From positions 6,760,168-6,824,167 of the forward strand of contig OY821519.1 of assembly GCA_963682025.1 (NCBI GenBank): a stretch of 64,000 nucleotides of DNA. The letters run 5' to 3'. The position numbers and the translations under genes are program-made. Below are positions 34,500 through 46,967 of this stretch, one piece after another. Position 1 is the first letter of the stretch, and each line of letters opens with the position of its first letter. Under the pieces are notes generated by a model. It was not told the origin of the DNA and did no database searches. It saw only the letters and a program-made list of their open reading frames with translations. This stretch comes from Cordilura impudica. Its lineage: Eukaryota; Arthropoda; Insecta; Diptera; Scathophagidae.

Positions 34500-35754
34500 C
34501 ACTGCCTTATCATTTTTCACAGCATTGTTAAGTTAACGAAAATACCATATCCAAGTATTCACCATTATCTCAAAAATAGTTAAAAATCATAATATTTTAG
34601 ATCTATAGAAAAAAAAATATATAAGTGCTACAAGCGCCTCTACAAATTAAATGCTATATTCTATTTTATTTATGCTATATTTTATTTTATAGAATCAGTT
34701 TATTGATTAAGTTTAATAAGCACTGCCTTTAAAGAACATTAGTTATTATATTTACTTGAAAATATGATTCGATTTTCACAATTTTTCAAATAAAATACAA
34801 TCAATCTTTGATTGAGGTACATATATAACATAGATGACGGAATTCGTAAGTGCTAACAAATCCCTTTAAAAAAAAAATTAATCAAGCATTTTCTATTATG
34901 ATATAGGAGTGAAATATGTGCTATGTGGGTTAAAAATATAAAAAGAACTGAAGTCAATAGTTGTGCCATATATGACCCCAGAATGATATTTTGGTTAATA
35001 TAATATTTAATAATAACAGCAACATTATTTCCAAATATGTCATGAATTTCAAATATAACAACACCAACATACGAATTTAAGTAAAATTACATTTACATTT
35101 CAAAAACAAGTGACAAAATTGCATTGAATTAAATAAATGCACACTCACACAATTGCATACACAAACACGCACATACACATGCAAACAGTGCAATAAAATG
35201 TATGCATTTTGTAATGAATAGTTTTATGTTTAATGCTAATTATGATTTATGCTTAAAATGTGAACATTAAAAACAACTACAAACAAATGAAATATGCTTT
35301 CAACACATGTTTTGTAATATTTTATGATTATTTTAAATATCAATTTGCATATTTTGTTAATTCTACAAACATTCAGATGCTTAGGACATTTGTAGTTGGC
35401 CACTGATGTCCATTTACTTATTACAAATAAAGCAAATTTCAGTTACTGGGAAATAAGCTACAACTATTGTTGTGTTGTGTTCTGTTGTCATTAATATGAA
35501 TTTCAAAACATTTTAAGACTTTTGAAATTAATTAATTTAAAGATACAACTTAATAACATATAAAAGTTTTGAATATGGTAAAAGTTCAAAAATAGGTAAG
35601 GCTGGTCGAAAAAAAAAATTCATATATATGGAAACATTATCTTTGTATACGAATATATATGTCTTCTGTCGGCTGAGCTGATTTTTATTAAAAATTTTGT
35701 GTGCGATTAAGTTCATTCAAGAATGGTTTAGATTAAAATTTGAGTACGAACAGA
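34500..35754. other. AT-rich spacer, nothing recognised
   Basis: No gene or RNA signal recognised. A CA-rich stretch at 35140-35185 is simple sequence. Confidence 0.4.
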
Positions 35755-35875
35755 TTTGAGTACGATAAGATTAGTCGGCGTGGCACATCCCACAGTAGGC
35801 ATTAATTAAATATAATATATCTCGATTACTATCGTAGTTAAAGGTTTTAAAATTTGTGTGAGTTCATTTATTAGT
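35755..35875 (+). repeat. Single Helitron central-repeat unit, diverged
   Basis: It reads GTCGGCGTGGCACATCCCAC, then AATATAATATATCTCGA...ACTATCGTAG. This is the complement of the core in the 31-33 kb and 48 kb central repeats, so it is an isolated, reversed unit of that family. Confidence 0.45.
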
Positions 35876-35979
35876 ACCAATAATGATAAAGTAAAGAATT
35901 TTTACAATGGTGAGTAAGTAAATAATACACGGTATAAAAAAAATTTATTTAATAAATAAAAAAAAATAAAAAAATAATA

Positions 35980-36775
35980 ACAAGTAAGAAAATTATAGTC
36001 GGTCTAGACCGACTATACGATACCCTATACCATGCGTTTAGAAACCCTATCTCTTAGGCCCAACTAACTGGACATAGAAAATAAGCAAAAACCAAATTTG
36101 AGTGGAATTTTTATTAATTTTTTTGGCTGCAGATATGAAAAAGTTCATATCGGATTCTATATCTAACTATATGGGTACTAGGTCTAAAAATGGACCGATC
36201 CTGATCATGTTTGGTAAAGTCTTTTGTATTTTGCAAAAATATATATACAAACAAAATTTAAGAAGATTTAGTGCAATATTTTTGTTTTTTGATAGATTTA
36301 AGTGAAGATCGGGAAGCAGCTCTATATGGGGCCAAAGGGATCATTTTTGGATACTCATTAGTGGATGTAATGGACGCATACAAACCCAACTTGAGTAAGA
36401 TCTATATGACAATTTGGATCTTATGGCAATTTATGTCGATTTCATAGGGGTAATTTGTATGGGGCTAGGTCTGAACATGGACCGATTCTCACCAATTTCA
36501 ATAGCTTTCATCCCATGGCCGATAAAAGCTTATATACCAAATTTCATCAAAATATATTCATATTTGCGACCTGCAGTTTGATTACAAGGTTTACATGGAC
36601 ACACAGACGGACGGACGGACGGACGGACGGACAGACGGACATTGTTAAATCAACTCAAAATGTGATTCTGATTCGATCGGTATAATTAAAGATGGGTCTA
36701 GGTCAAATATTTTTGGTTTTTACAAACAGCAGCACAAAGTCATTATACCCAAACCACAAAGTGGTATAGGGTATA
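35980..36775 (+). mobile_element. H element, full length
   Basis: All landmarks are present in order: ACAAGTAAGAAAATTATAG, palindrome, ATACCCTATACC, body, (GGAC)n with one ACAG variant at 36607-36640, and hairpin plus GGTATAGGGTAT. In this copy the hairpin arm reads CCACAAAGTGG rather than CCACATAGTGG. It is inserted in an (AATAA)n-like stretch. Confidence 0.75.
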
Positions 36776-37149
36776 AAAACATGGCTAATACAAATAAAGC
36801 ATAGAGGTTGAAATTAATAAAAATTAAGAAAAAAATATATAAATACCACGCACCATTTAAACAAAATTAAAATTTGCATATTAGTTACAGTAGTAATTGC
36901 AATATGTCTGAAAAATGACTATAAATCTAACAAACAAAAAATTTCTTCGCTTCAAAGCGTCATCTCAATTATATGTAAAGTACATATGTAGGTATGTACA
37001 AAACCGTACATCACATCTGACAACTCTTACGAAAACTGAGAATAGTGGAAATTAGAAGTATAAATGCAAAAAATGTTCAAAATTCAAAAATAACGATTGC
37101 ATGTTTGGACAGAGTTGTATCTTCTGAAATTAATACAAAGCAAAGCTGT
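36776..37149. other. AT-rich spacer
   Basis: Nothing recognised other than the short ORF that leads into the next candidate exon. Confidence 0.35.
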
Positions 37150-37198
37150 ATGGTACGAAAACTGTATCTACCCACACTGCTCATAGGCTTGACTTTAG
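37150..37198 (+). CDS. Candidate first exon encoding a signal peptide
   Basis: ATG at 37150 starts MVRKLYLPTLLIGLTLG: a basic n-region followed by a hydrophobic core, as in a secretory signal peptide. It runs straight into a consensus donor (G|GTGAGTGTG at 37198/37199). The frame is open upstream to 37045, so the true start is not certain. I found no second exon in the next 1.5 kb. A cuticle, immune or other secreted protein gene would have this shape, but chance cannot be excluded for so short a segment. Confidence 0.25.
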
Positions 37199-37199
37199 G

Positions 37200-38802
37200 T
37201 GAGTGTGTTAAACCGCTGACCAAAAAGTGCAAGTACGAGTGTATATGAAGGTTCATGGTTCAAACCTCAAGGCCGCCCTTAGTAGAAAAATTTTCATAAA
37301 GAATCAATCTATTCAATTAAAACATAACAATTATCACAATGTTCAATAAATCGCTGATAAAGGCTCTAATTAACTCAAGTAGATCCCAGCCCTCAAAATG
37401 CGAGTGCAAATTCTCATTTAAAAAAGATATAGGGTATGCTAGTAAATTTTAGCCAATTCACAAATCAACACTTTTTGAATATTGTTATATATTGGCTTAT
37501 GTCCAAGATTATCTTTCAATTCAACAAAGTTATTATTGGGAATGGAGAATACAAACAAATTTTTTTTTTACAAACACATTACCAAATTTAACAAACAAAC
37601 ACATAGCACCGTACAGTTTTATGTATGAATTAGTAGCAACTGCATTTTACTCAAAAAAAGTTTAAAATTTAAAAATCTGTAAATCTGGTGGGTAGCTAAA
37701 ACGGAAAACCTTTAAAATAATATACGTTTGGTCAAAATCTGGATTCAGCTGTTTAACAAAACATAGGCCACAAGAAATCGCTTTACCTATTATTATTATA
37801 AATAAACATAGACTTAAAGGAGAGCTGAATTAAAGAGAGCATAATTATTTATGCGAGATATTGAAATAGTTTTATGTGTTTATGTGTTTGTGAGCAACCC
37901 TGTAAAAACTAAACGTGAAGTGTACAGTGGGCAAATGGAAGAAAAGCAATAATAAAAAACATGTCTACAGAAATCTGCCTACTCTTGGGCTAACCAACTA
38001 AGCGAAGGTGGCCTGAAATCGTTTGATGCAATATTTTTTTAAATTATATCGCAAAAAATTGTTGCTTACAAGCGGATATTTGCAAAAACATTTATCAGAA
38101 GCAGAGTACGTTGAAGCAAAAGAAGTGAAAAAAGCTTTTTAGATGTGGAATGTGCTTGACAATAAAGGTACTAAATGCCGAAATTGCTCCCAATATCAAT
38201 ATAAGAAAGAGAAAATATGATAAAAAATAATAATCTAGTATAAAAACATTTAGTAGCCTTATTCTACAGTACAGAAAAATGGCCTTTAAAAATTTTTTCC
38301 AAATATGAGTAAACCATTTTTATTTAGTGAATATAAAAGAAATAAATTAACAACATTATAAATATAAAATTTGTTTGCTAACAAATAACTTGAGAACAAA
38401 ACAAAAAGAAAAGAAAAAACTTTTCTTGGCCAAAATTAAAAAAATTTAAAAAAAATAATTTTTGGGTAAAGAAACTATTTTTTTTTTTTTAGTCTAGGTA
38501 TATTTTATAACTCTTGGGCGAAACTATTAATCCTTAAATGCACATTTTTTAAATTAATGAAATTATATACTCTATATACATCTTTATATTTTTAGTCGAT
38601 TTTTGAGTTCCAATTAAGAAAATACGTTTTAAAAGTCATTATATTTTTAGTTATAACTAAATTATTCACATTTGTTTTTACTAAAATTATACAAAACTCG
38701 ATACAATAAAATAAATTTTTATGTGCAAAAGTATACAATTCACATTTTTAAATTAAAGTTTCATCTCTAAATTCTTCCAGTTGACAATAAGCTTTATATA
38801 AA
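37200..38802. other. AT-rich spacer, nothing recognised
   Basis: No gene, repeat or RNA signal recognised. Confidence 0.4.
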
Positions 38803-39592
38803 ACAAGTAAGAAAATTATAGTCTGTCTAGACCGATTATACGATACCCTGCACCATGCGTTCAGAAACCCTATCTGTTAGGCCCAACTAACTGGACATAG
38901 AAAATAAGCAAAAACCGAATTTGAGTGGGATTTTTATTAATTTTTTTTGGCTGCAGATATGAAAAAGTTCATATTGGATGCTATATTTAAATAGGGACTA
39001 GGTCCAAAAATGGACCGATCCTGATCATGTTTGGTAAAGTCTCTTGTATTTTGCAAAAATATATACAAATAAAATTTGAGAAGAATCAGTGCAATATTTT
39101 TGTTTTTTAATAGATTTAAGTGAAGATCGGGAAGCAGCTCTATAAGGGGTCAAAGGGATCATTTTTGGACTACTCATTAATGGATGTAATGAACGCATAC
39201 AAACCCAATTTGAGTAGGATCTATATGACAATTTGGTTCTAATGGCAATTTATGTCGATTTCATATGGGTAATTTGTATGGGGGCTAGGTCTGAACATGG
39301 ACCGATTATCACCAATTTCAACAGCGTTCATCCCATGGCCGATAAAAGCTTATGTGCCAAATTTCATCAAAATATATTCATATTTGCGACCTGTAGTTTG
39401 ATTACAAGCTTTATATGGACACACAGACGGACGGACGGACGGACGGACGGACGGACATTGTTAAATCAACTCAGAAAGTGATTCCGATTTGATCGGTATA
39501 ATTAAAGATGGGTCTAGGTCAAATATTTTTGGTTGTTACAAACAGCAGCACAAAGTCATTATACCCAAACCACATAGTGGTATAGGGTATAA
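38803..39592 (+). mobile_element. H element, full length
   Basis: Structure as at 16523-17310: ACAAGTAAG start, slightly diverged palindrome (AGTCTGTCTAGACCGATT), subterminal repeat, (GGAC)n at 39428-39456, hairpin ACCACATAGTGGT and GGTATAGGGTAT at the 3' end. It is very similar to the 16.5, 36 and 46 kb copies, so activity of the family was fairly recent. Confidence 0.75.
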
Positions 39593-39688
39593 ATAATTAA
39601 AATACCTTTATTGCGACTGTGTTTTTTATTTAGTTTTTAAAGCTTTGATCTGAAAATGATAACCAGAGGCTATCGAAAATTCATTAAA

Positions 39689-39733
39689 AAATAAAATAAA
39701 ATAAAATAAAATAAAATAAAATAAAATAAAATA
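39689..39733. repeat. (TAAAA)n microsatellite
   Basis: About nine uninterrupted TAAAA/AAAAT units. Confidence 0.85.
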
Positions 39734-39869
39734 ACAATTTTATAAAACGACTTGAAGCCTGTTTTTAATTCATCACTTTTGAAACTTAAATACGAGGTCG
39801 ATGGAACACCAAAATTATCAAATAAAGTCTAAATTCTTCCTCTAATTCTTGCCCATCTTCACCACCGTC

Positions 39870-41105
39870 ATCATTTCGATCAATATTGTCTTTTGAGAAA
39901 TTGGCTTTTGTGGGATTCTCGCAGATTAATTATTCGATTATTTTTAGTGGAAGTGTTAAACGTTTCCTCTGATGAATAGGTGTATTTAAACGAAAAGATG
40001 ATATTATTGGATCTGATGTATCGATTGCTCTATCAAAAACGTCTGACAGATTACCAACATGGCTACTATCAAATTTATTTATTTTATTCCCCGATTCTGC
40101 CGCATCCTCTGCAAAATACCCTACAGGAAGTGCTGTATTTTGTATGATTACTTTATAATGAACAAGCACTTTATGATATATGGGTGTCATATGGAGCCAA
40201 GTGTATTTATTTTAAATTGGTTGGCCTAATTCAGTGCAAATAGACATGATAAACATATCAATATTTTTTTTAAAGGAAAAATTAATTCTGTGTCAACTCC
40301 TGTAATTTTTGAAAAAAAACTCATGCTTTACAAATGGCCGACGTGAAGTGTTGCTGTCATTTGTAAAACTTCCTGTTTATCGAAAGTCAACACGAAGGCC
40401 AAGTAGTCTCCAAAATGCCTTTTTAATATGATCGTTTTTTTTTTTTTTTGAGGTGCATCTCTGTCTTCATTAGCTCTAATTTGTCATTTCTTAATATCAC
40501 ATTTCTAGCCTTAATGTAATACAAATTCGAAAAATCTAATCCAGCAATAGAGAGAGGTTATTTCATGCCCTCTCCAGAATAATAATCTTTAATGCTTATG
40601 AAATCCTTTGAAGTAGCGCCGCAGACAGGGAAAACTTGAGTTGATTTGGTCCCGGTTATAGCATTTAAAACCTTTCCGTTAATAACAGAAGAGGAATTGA
40701 ATTCTATTTCGATTGTTCTATTTTCTTAAATTTTTATGAACAAATTTTCGCGTCCTTTAATTTGTTCATCCCAACCAGATTTTCTCTTGAAATAAGTTTA
40801 TTTGTTTTTTTTTTTTTTTTTGTAAACTTAAATCTTAATGAACGACAAAAACTTTCCGATTTAGGATTACTATTGTTCCAAAAAGCTTTTCCTGGGGATT
40901 CTAATAGTCTAAATGGAATTACTATCGTTGCCAAAGGGTCGAATCAGCATAACGGGATGTACTTGGCTGAAAAAAGGATTGTCTAGATTGAGCTTGGCCA
41001 GTATTACTATCAAATCAATAGCTCAAATTCATTACGGTTACAAAAACTTTCTTTTGCATCTCAACTATTCTTTTTTGATGTGCTCGTTAAACGATTTCGT
41101 AAAGG
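39870..41105 (-). mobile_element. Transib transposase relic 1 (RAG1-like family)
   Basis: On the minus strand, from about 41105 down. FDSNTGQAQ (preceded by a stop where the family has a Trp/Gly) matches the region of the first catalytic Asp. It is followed by IVIPFRLL, FWNNSNPKSESFCRSLRF (the NP..S.RFCRP block), SSVINGKVLNAITGTKSTQV (second Asp region), FPVCGATSKDF, SLSIAGLDFSNLYY, YHKVLVHYKVI, LPVGYFAEDAAESGNK (catalytic Glu region) and DVFDRAIDTSDPIISSFR. These blocks and their order are those of Transib transposases, the DNA-transposon superfamily from which the RAG1 core derives. Several frameshifts and stops; only 39930-40190 is open. No TIRs found. Confidence 0.7.
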
Positions 41106-41164
41106 GACTTGTGCAATTGCTTCGCTTACTGTTGTACCATCCGGTCAACACTTTGTATGAGTTC

Positions 41165-41360
41165 GCAGGGTATTAGTGTGAGTAGTCATGCTGAAGATGG
41201 GCGGTATGGAATCAGTACACTTCTGCCATAGAAAAAAGTTATTGAATATCATATACTTCGAGTACTATGATAGGGATATCTTTGAAAATTTGCATAACAT
41301 ATCTGTTATTATTAAAAGTAGTCAGTCTAAAAATGGGCGGGAATCTTGGTGAATATGTAT
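41165..41360 (+). repeat. Helitron central-repeat remnant, reversed
   Basis: It contains GTATTAGTGTGAGTAGTCAT, GATGGGCGGTATGG, TACTTCGAGTACTATGATAG, GAAAATTTGCATA and AGTAGTCAGTCTAAAAATGG, followed by GCGGG. This is about one and a half units of the 140-bp repeat in the opposite orientation to the 31-33 kb and 48 kb arrays. It abuts the N-terminal end of Transib relic 1. Confidence 0.45.
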
Positions 41361-42654
41361 GCCTGACCATTATGGCTGAATCACTGAATCTAACAACCTT
41401 ATATTCAAACATAGGTTCCTGAGGTGCTCCAAATTATTTCTGTTTGTTCTAGTCCATCTACCTAGTGCTGCTGCCGTTTTGTTTGAAAAATCGTATTTGT
41501 CCACCGCTTTGGCTCCAATACATACCATATGATATCGACATTAAAAGATAGTTGGCTCTTTCAAGGCCAGTCTATGCAAATTCACGTCTTGGCTTGCGAC
41601 AATTCAAGCTCCGCCCACATACAATTAAATACAGCCTGATTCAAAGAAAATTGAGACAAATAAAATATTGTCCACACATTGGCTTCAAAAAAGATTTTTA
41701 TTTACTTCTAAATATCAGGCGAACATTGTAATATATGAAAGAAGATTGAGTTTATGATTCGAAGATAAAATGCGCATTTAATATAATATACAAAATTTCA
41801 TTTTATTGCTACTGAAAAAAGTGCTTTCATAACTGAAAAGTTTATCAGCACAAATCCTGGAATAAAATAATCATTTTTGGGCAGAATAAATTTTGCCAGT
41901 TCAGCTACTTGTTGCCAAAAAAAAGTTTACATTAATCTGATTAACTTGAATAACAGTAATATTCATACAAAAGATTTGCTGAAATGTACGTGTCAGGTAC
42001 AAAAATTCTATGTATTCAAGTAGTTCAGAGGAATAACAAATAAATTCCATTAACGCAAACTGATAATATTGTTAATGATGGATATGGCAGCTTATTGGGG
42101 TGGATCCCAAATAAATATCTACATTAATCTTTTTAAATTATTTTAAGTTTTATTATAAACGTAAGTGTATATTAAGATAACATTCCAGCCGATTCTATCT
42201 TCAGTTTATCGCAGTATTAAACGAATCATGAGCTCATGTATTACCAACATTTGTAGACCCACTCCTCTCGATTTAACTAATGAAGTTTGAAAACCGATAT
42301 CGAGTCACGCTACAAATGTTGTCTCTCAATTCGAAGTATTCTAAGACCCAGACTATACGGTAACGACGTACAAAATTAGCTGAGCGGGTTATCTATCGAA
42401 TTGAATGTAAGAATTCCATATCAGGACATCGATCGCAGTTGAACTTATATGCTCCCCCAGCTACTAAGCATTTTGAAAAAACATAAATTTAATAAAAAAA
42501 TATTTTCACAAATTTTGAACTCTTCACAAGAGTTTATTTTTGTCACTACTTAAAAACAATTAATTATAAGATTAAAACATTAAAGCTCCAATTGCATTTT
42601 AGAAACAGTTGACAGAAAACTTCAGAAAGTAATAATATTTTAATAACCATACCA
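41361..42654. other. Spacer, nothing recognised
   Basis: No gene recognised. 42655-42745 repeats 14235-14330 in reverse orientation (CAACTCTGGTACAGAAGTT, AAAAGTTTCCATTGTTTTG). Confidence 0.35.
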
Positions 42655-42759
42655 TTTTCTATTTTTATTGCTTTATTCAACTCTGGTACAGAAGTTAAAA
42701 AGTTTCCATTGTTTTGATATCACAAAAAACACTGTTTTTCGTTGTCCTATTTTTGCTGT

Positions 42760-43450
42760 CCCTATATCTTAGGCCCAACTAATTGGATATAGAAAATAAG
42801 CATAAACCAAATTTGAGTGGCATTGTTATTAATTTTTTTTCCTTTGAATATAAAAAAGTTCCTATCGGATGCTATATTTATATGGGGACTAGGCCGAAAA
42901 GTAGACTGTTCCTGATCACATTTGGTGAGGTCACTTATTTTTTTTACAAGAACATATACAAACCAAATTTGGGAAAAATCTGTAGAATATTTTTGTTTTT
43001 TGACAGATTTAAGTGAAGATCGGGAACTGGCTTCATATGGGGGCTAAGACTAAGAATTGTTCTATAGGGTTTTTCTTTTGGACTACTGACTAATGGGAGT
43101 AATAAACATACACAAGTCTAATTTGAAAGATATCTATATGATAATTTGGATCATATGGTGTCATTTGTATGGCGACTATGTCTGAACATGGACCGCTTTT
43201 CCCCTATTTCAACAGCGTTCATGCTATGGCTGACAAAAGCTTACTTACCAAATTTCATCAAAATATGTTCACATTTGCGACCTGTAGTTTGATTAAAAGC
43301 TTAACATGGACACACAAACGGACAGACGGACGGACGGACAAGGCTAAATCGACTGAGAAACTGATTCTGAGTCGATTTGTATAATAAAAGGTGGGTCTAG
43401 TTCAAATATTTTTAGTAGTTACAAACATCAGCACAATGTCATCATAAAAC
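42760..43450 (+). mobile_element. H element, older diverged copy
   Basis: The body of H without its 5' palindrome and 3' hairpin: CTTAGGCCCAACTAATTGG, TATCGGATGCTATATTTATA, TTTAAGTGAAGATCGGGAA, TCTGAACATGGACCG, TTTGCGACCTGTAGTTTGA, a short (GGAC)n at 43319-43339 and CAAATATTTTTAGTAGTTAC. About 15-20% of positions differ from the young copies, by eye. Confidence 0.65.
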
Positions 43451-44427
43451 CATATTGGCAAACTCAGAATTTTGTAAAAGTTTCAATTGTATTGTCTGCC
43501 ACTCAATGCAACCAAATATACTCGTAGGACAGTCCCTGTGCGTATGAGTATCACAAAATTCAAATAATTACAGAAATATTGAAAATACGCAGCAGCTGTG
43601 ATTTAGTGAATAAATAAACAAGCAAATATAAGTACTCATTAGGGCGGGTCGATTTGTTGTGAAACAGAGTTTCACATATATAGAATATAATAGTATAAGA
43701 TTAGTTTAAATATAGTATAGAGATAATAATGGAATGTATAGTGAATATAATTTAATATAATAATAATAATATATGATAATAATAACACTATATAATAATT
43801 TAGTATTTAATATAATGTATAATTAATATAAAAATAAAATATAAAATTTAACATAATAATAATAATATACGATAATAATAACAATTATTATGTGAATTCA
43901 TTTAATTAATAACGATCGATTTTTCTCGAGCGTAATTATTAAATGTTTATTCACAAAACATACATTTTCAGCCGCGATTGGCTCATTTGCTTATGTTTGA
44001 ATTTTTTGTCGCTTTGAATGTGTAGCAATACGATATTGTTCCGCGTTGACAGGTGTTGCGTTTTGTGTTTATTTCTTTCGTTACCATGCGTTGTCTTGCT
44101 TATATTTGTATTTTTTTTATGTGTTGCCGTGCGCTTAGTTTTTTTATTGTAATGTTCTGTTATTGCAATTTTGTGCAATAACATTGACTTAATTTTTTTT
44201 AGTAAACGTCCGTGTATATTAAGCGGGGTGGTTGCAGTAGATGGCGACCAAGAAAATGTATATCTTTTTCTTTTTGTGTTGTTCCCACGGTACTCGTGTT
44301 AGTATTATTTGTTTTTTTTTTTTTATTTAATTAATTTAATTTTTATTTCCGTATTATTATTATCATTGTTGTTGTAGCATCATTATTTTAGTTTTAAGAT
44401 TTAATATAAATAACTAGCATAACTAGC
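43451..44427. other. AT-rich spacer with (ATA)n arrays
   Basis: From 43675 to 43890 the sequence is made of TAT/ATA/AAT repeats; the segment around 43755-43800 is repeated at about 43850-43890 (AATAATAATATATGATAATA against AATAATAATATACGATAATA). A lysine-rich minus-strand frame at 43951-44184 has no recognised motif. Confidence 0.4.
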
Positions 44428-44517
44428 ACTCTGAAAGTGTTTCTGAGTCGATCGGTATTATAAAAGATGGATCTAGATAAAATATTTTGGCAGTTATAAA
44501 CATCAGCACAATCTTAG
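44428..44517 (+). repeat. H element 3' fragment
   Basis: CTGAAAGTGTTTCTGAGTCG, ATCGGTATTATAAAAGATGG, TAAAATATTTTGGCAGTTAT and ACATCAGCACAATC correspond to the segment between the microsatellite and the 3' hairpin of H. Both flanking parts are missing. Confidence 0.55.
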
Positions 44518-45109
44518 ACATTGCACAGGGGCGCCTGTAGAACAAGTGAGCTTGCAAAAATCAAAAATTTCATGTGCCCCTAAAAAATAATGAATCAACT
44601 TATTTTACGGGAAATTGTCCAACGATTTCAAATATGCTCGTCTTATTGCAATTTGATTCAGAAGATATAGCCCTTCAAATTTTACTGATTTTCAGTGTTT
44701 AAAGCACCAGATCAGTTTTGGGTAATTTGCTCCGCTATCAGATACAGTACGTAACGGATCATCATTGGTTTTGATTTGATTGATAGACCTATTTATTAAG
44801 AAAATAATACAAAAATTGTACTCTTAGCTTAGTGTTTATCCAGGTAAATCGGTATTTACCAACTATCCATTTTTTTCAATATTTCTCGATTTTGATGGAA
44901 AAGAAAACAAAAAACTATAAATCTCTATATTTGCCATATTTTCAAAATAAGTTCTTTGATTATTCTTTTATCTAATGCGAAAATTTTTAGCTGTCCGTCC
45001 TTGCACCGTTTTTTGCTAGAGGTAAAATTTTGAAAAAAAGACATGGTTCCAGAATTATTGCGCAATTTATGACATAACCGTTAAAACCCATTTTATTGTT
45101 ATGAAGTGA

Positions 45110-45652
45110 ATATGAATATGCAATTTCACCATTGCACGTAAGAATAAGGTGTGTGGAGTTAAAACTATCGTATACGCTTCTACAAGAGGGGGAACACTTT
45201 GATGAAAATACACCAAACAAAGATAAGGAAAGGATCAGAAAGAATCGAATACAGGATGCGTTTTTCAAACAAGTTGGAGTAAAATTAAACTTCTCCAAAT
45301 ACGGATACGGAAACTTAGATGATCGAAACACTTCGAGAAGATTTTTTGAAAATGATGAGGCTGTAATTCGAATCACTGGAATAAACAACCAAAATCGTTA
45401 AGAGATTGGGAACGATCTTGAATATTTTAAACTGAGAGGAAAAAGTTGATTCTGAATAATATGGAGAATATGTTTTGAAAACTGCATCACTTTTAGCAGA
45501 ATTATATCCACAGAGAAAGTTAACCCCGACAGTTGATAAAATATTGTCGCATGCCAAAGATATAATTGAGTATCAGACATTGCCAATTGGAGAGCTTTCT
45601 GAAGAAGCACAGGAGTCCCTAAACAAATGTTATAAAAAATATAGATAAATTA
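45110..45652 (+). mobile_element. Transib transposase relic 2, cut by a Helitron
   Basis: Plus strand, open at 45132-45401 and continuing in shifted frames. LHVRIRCVELKLSYTLL matches the Transib block SLHAWIR..ECLLHLSYRL. IQDAFFKQVGVKLNFSKYG, DDRNTSRRFFEND and RITGI match the N/DGNTARRFF...ITGID block. TASLLAELYP, VDKILSHAKDIIEYQTLP and IGELSEEAQESLNKCYKKYR match the catalytic-Glu region, with the Glu pair retained. The remaining C-terminus is removed by the Helitron at 45653. It differs clearly from relic 1 in sequence and orientation, so they are separate families or subfamilies. Confidence 0.7.
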
Positions 45653-46121
45653 CTAGATGTAACCCGGTGTGCTTCGCTACACCCTCCCCCTCCCCTCCCC
45701 CCTTCGGAATCGTTATGAAAGGGCTCACGCAAAGTCCCAAGGCTCTCACTAATACAGTAATTCAGATATATCACATTTAATATTAAGTTTGTGTGGGGGT
45801 ACCACGCGCCTTTGTCTAATCCCGCCCATTTTTTTGTATGACTACTCACGTTAATAATAGATTACTTGAGACAAATTTGCAAAGCTTTCTCTATCATAGT
45901 ACTTAACATATATGATATTAAAAATTTACTTTGTATGGGAGTGCCACGACCACTAAAAATATTTTAAAAAATTAAAGCCTGTAGCACTCCCATATCCGCA
46001 GTAAGACTATGAGAGAATTTCAGGAAGAGCATATGAGTAGCTACGGAGATTACTCCCCTACAAACAAACAAACAAACAAATATTACCTCTTTATAATGTT
46101 AGTCTAGAATATTAGTACAGA
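45653..46121 (-). mobile_element. Composite Helitron, locus 2, distal part
   Basis: Counterpart of 31273-31727. The 3' end (minus) is the hairpin GGTGTAGCGAAGCACACC, then GGGTTACATCTAG|T at 45653, a textbook CTAG-T Helitron terminus. The body has one repeat unit. The 5' end appears twice in tandem (TCTAGACTAACATTATAAAG, preceded by TCTGTACTAATAT). It landed in the C-terminal coding region of Transib relic 2. Confidence 0.7.
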
Positions 46122-46128
46122 TTTTTTT

Positions 46129-46928
46129 ATACCCTATACCACTATGTGGTTTGGGTATAATGACTTTGTGCTGCTGTTTGTAACAACCAAAAATATTTGA
46201 CCTAGACCCATCTTTAATTATACCGATCGAATCAGAATCACTTTCTGAGTTGATTTAACAATGTCCGTCCGTCCGTCCGTCCGTCCGTCCGTCCGTCCGT
46301 CCGTCTGTGTGTCCATGTAAAGCTTGTAATCAAACTGCAGGTCGCAAATATGAATATATTTTGATGAAATTTGGTATATAAGCTTTTATTGGCCATGGGA
46401 TGAACGGTATTGAAATTGGTGAGAATCGGTCCATGTTCAGACCTAGCCCCCATACAAATTACCCATATGAAATCGACATAAATTGCCATAAGATCCAAAT
46501 TGTCATATAGATCTTACTCAAATTGGGTTTGTATGCGTTCATTACATCCACTAATGAGTAGTCTAAAAATGATCCCTTTGACCCCATATAGAGCTTCTTC
46601 CCGATCTTCAGTTAAATCTATTAAAAAACAAAAATATTGCACTGATTCTTCTCAAATTCTGTTTGTACATATTTTTGCAAAATACAAGAGACTTTACCAA
46701 ACATGATCAGGATCGGCCCATTTTTGGACCTAGTCCCTTTATAGATATAGCATCCGATATGAACTTTTTCATATCTGCAGACAAAAAAATTAATAAAAAT
46801 CCCACTCAAATTTGGTTTTTGCTTATTTTCAATGTCCAGTTAGTTGGGCCTAAGAGATAGGGTTTCTAAACGCATGGTATAGGGTATCGTATAGTCGGTC
46901 TAGAGCGACTATAATTTTCTTACTTGTT
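46129..46928 (-). mobile_element. H element, full length, inserted in the composite Helitron
   Basis: Minus orientation. The right end carries the palindrome (one change: AGTCGGTCTAGAGCGACT), the left end the hairpin/subterminal repeat. The (GTCC)n microsatellite at 46264-46304 is the longest in the window. It lies just inside the junction between the two halves of the composite Helitron. Confidence 0.75.
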
Positions 46929-46967
46929 TTATTTCAATGCTTGCTGATACCGATATACAATGTTTTT

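Noticed and set aside
39930..40190. Independent host gene on the minus strand
   Set aside because: The open frame continues in both directions, across frameshifts, into Transib transposase blocks.
43951..44184. Lys/Thr/His-rich 77-residue ORF
   Set aside because: Composition is explained by the T-rich opposite strand; no motif or splice context.
44987..45388. 133-residue minus-strand ORF
   Set aside because: It is antisense to the Transib relic blocks (RRFFEND, RITGI), which give a clear family match on the plus strand.
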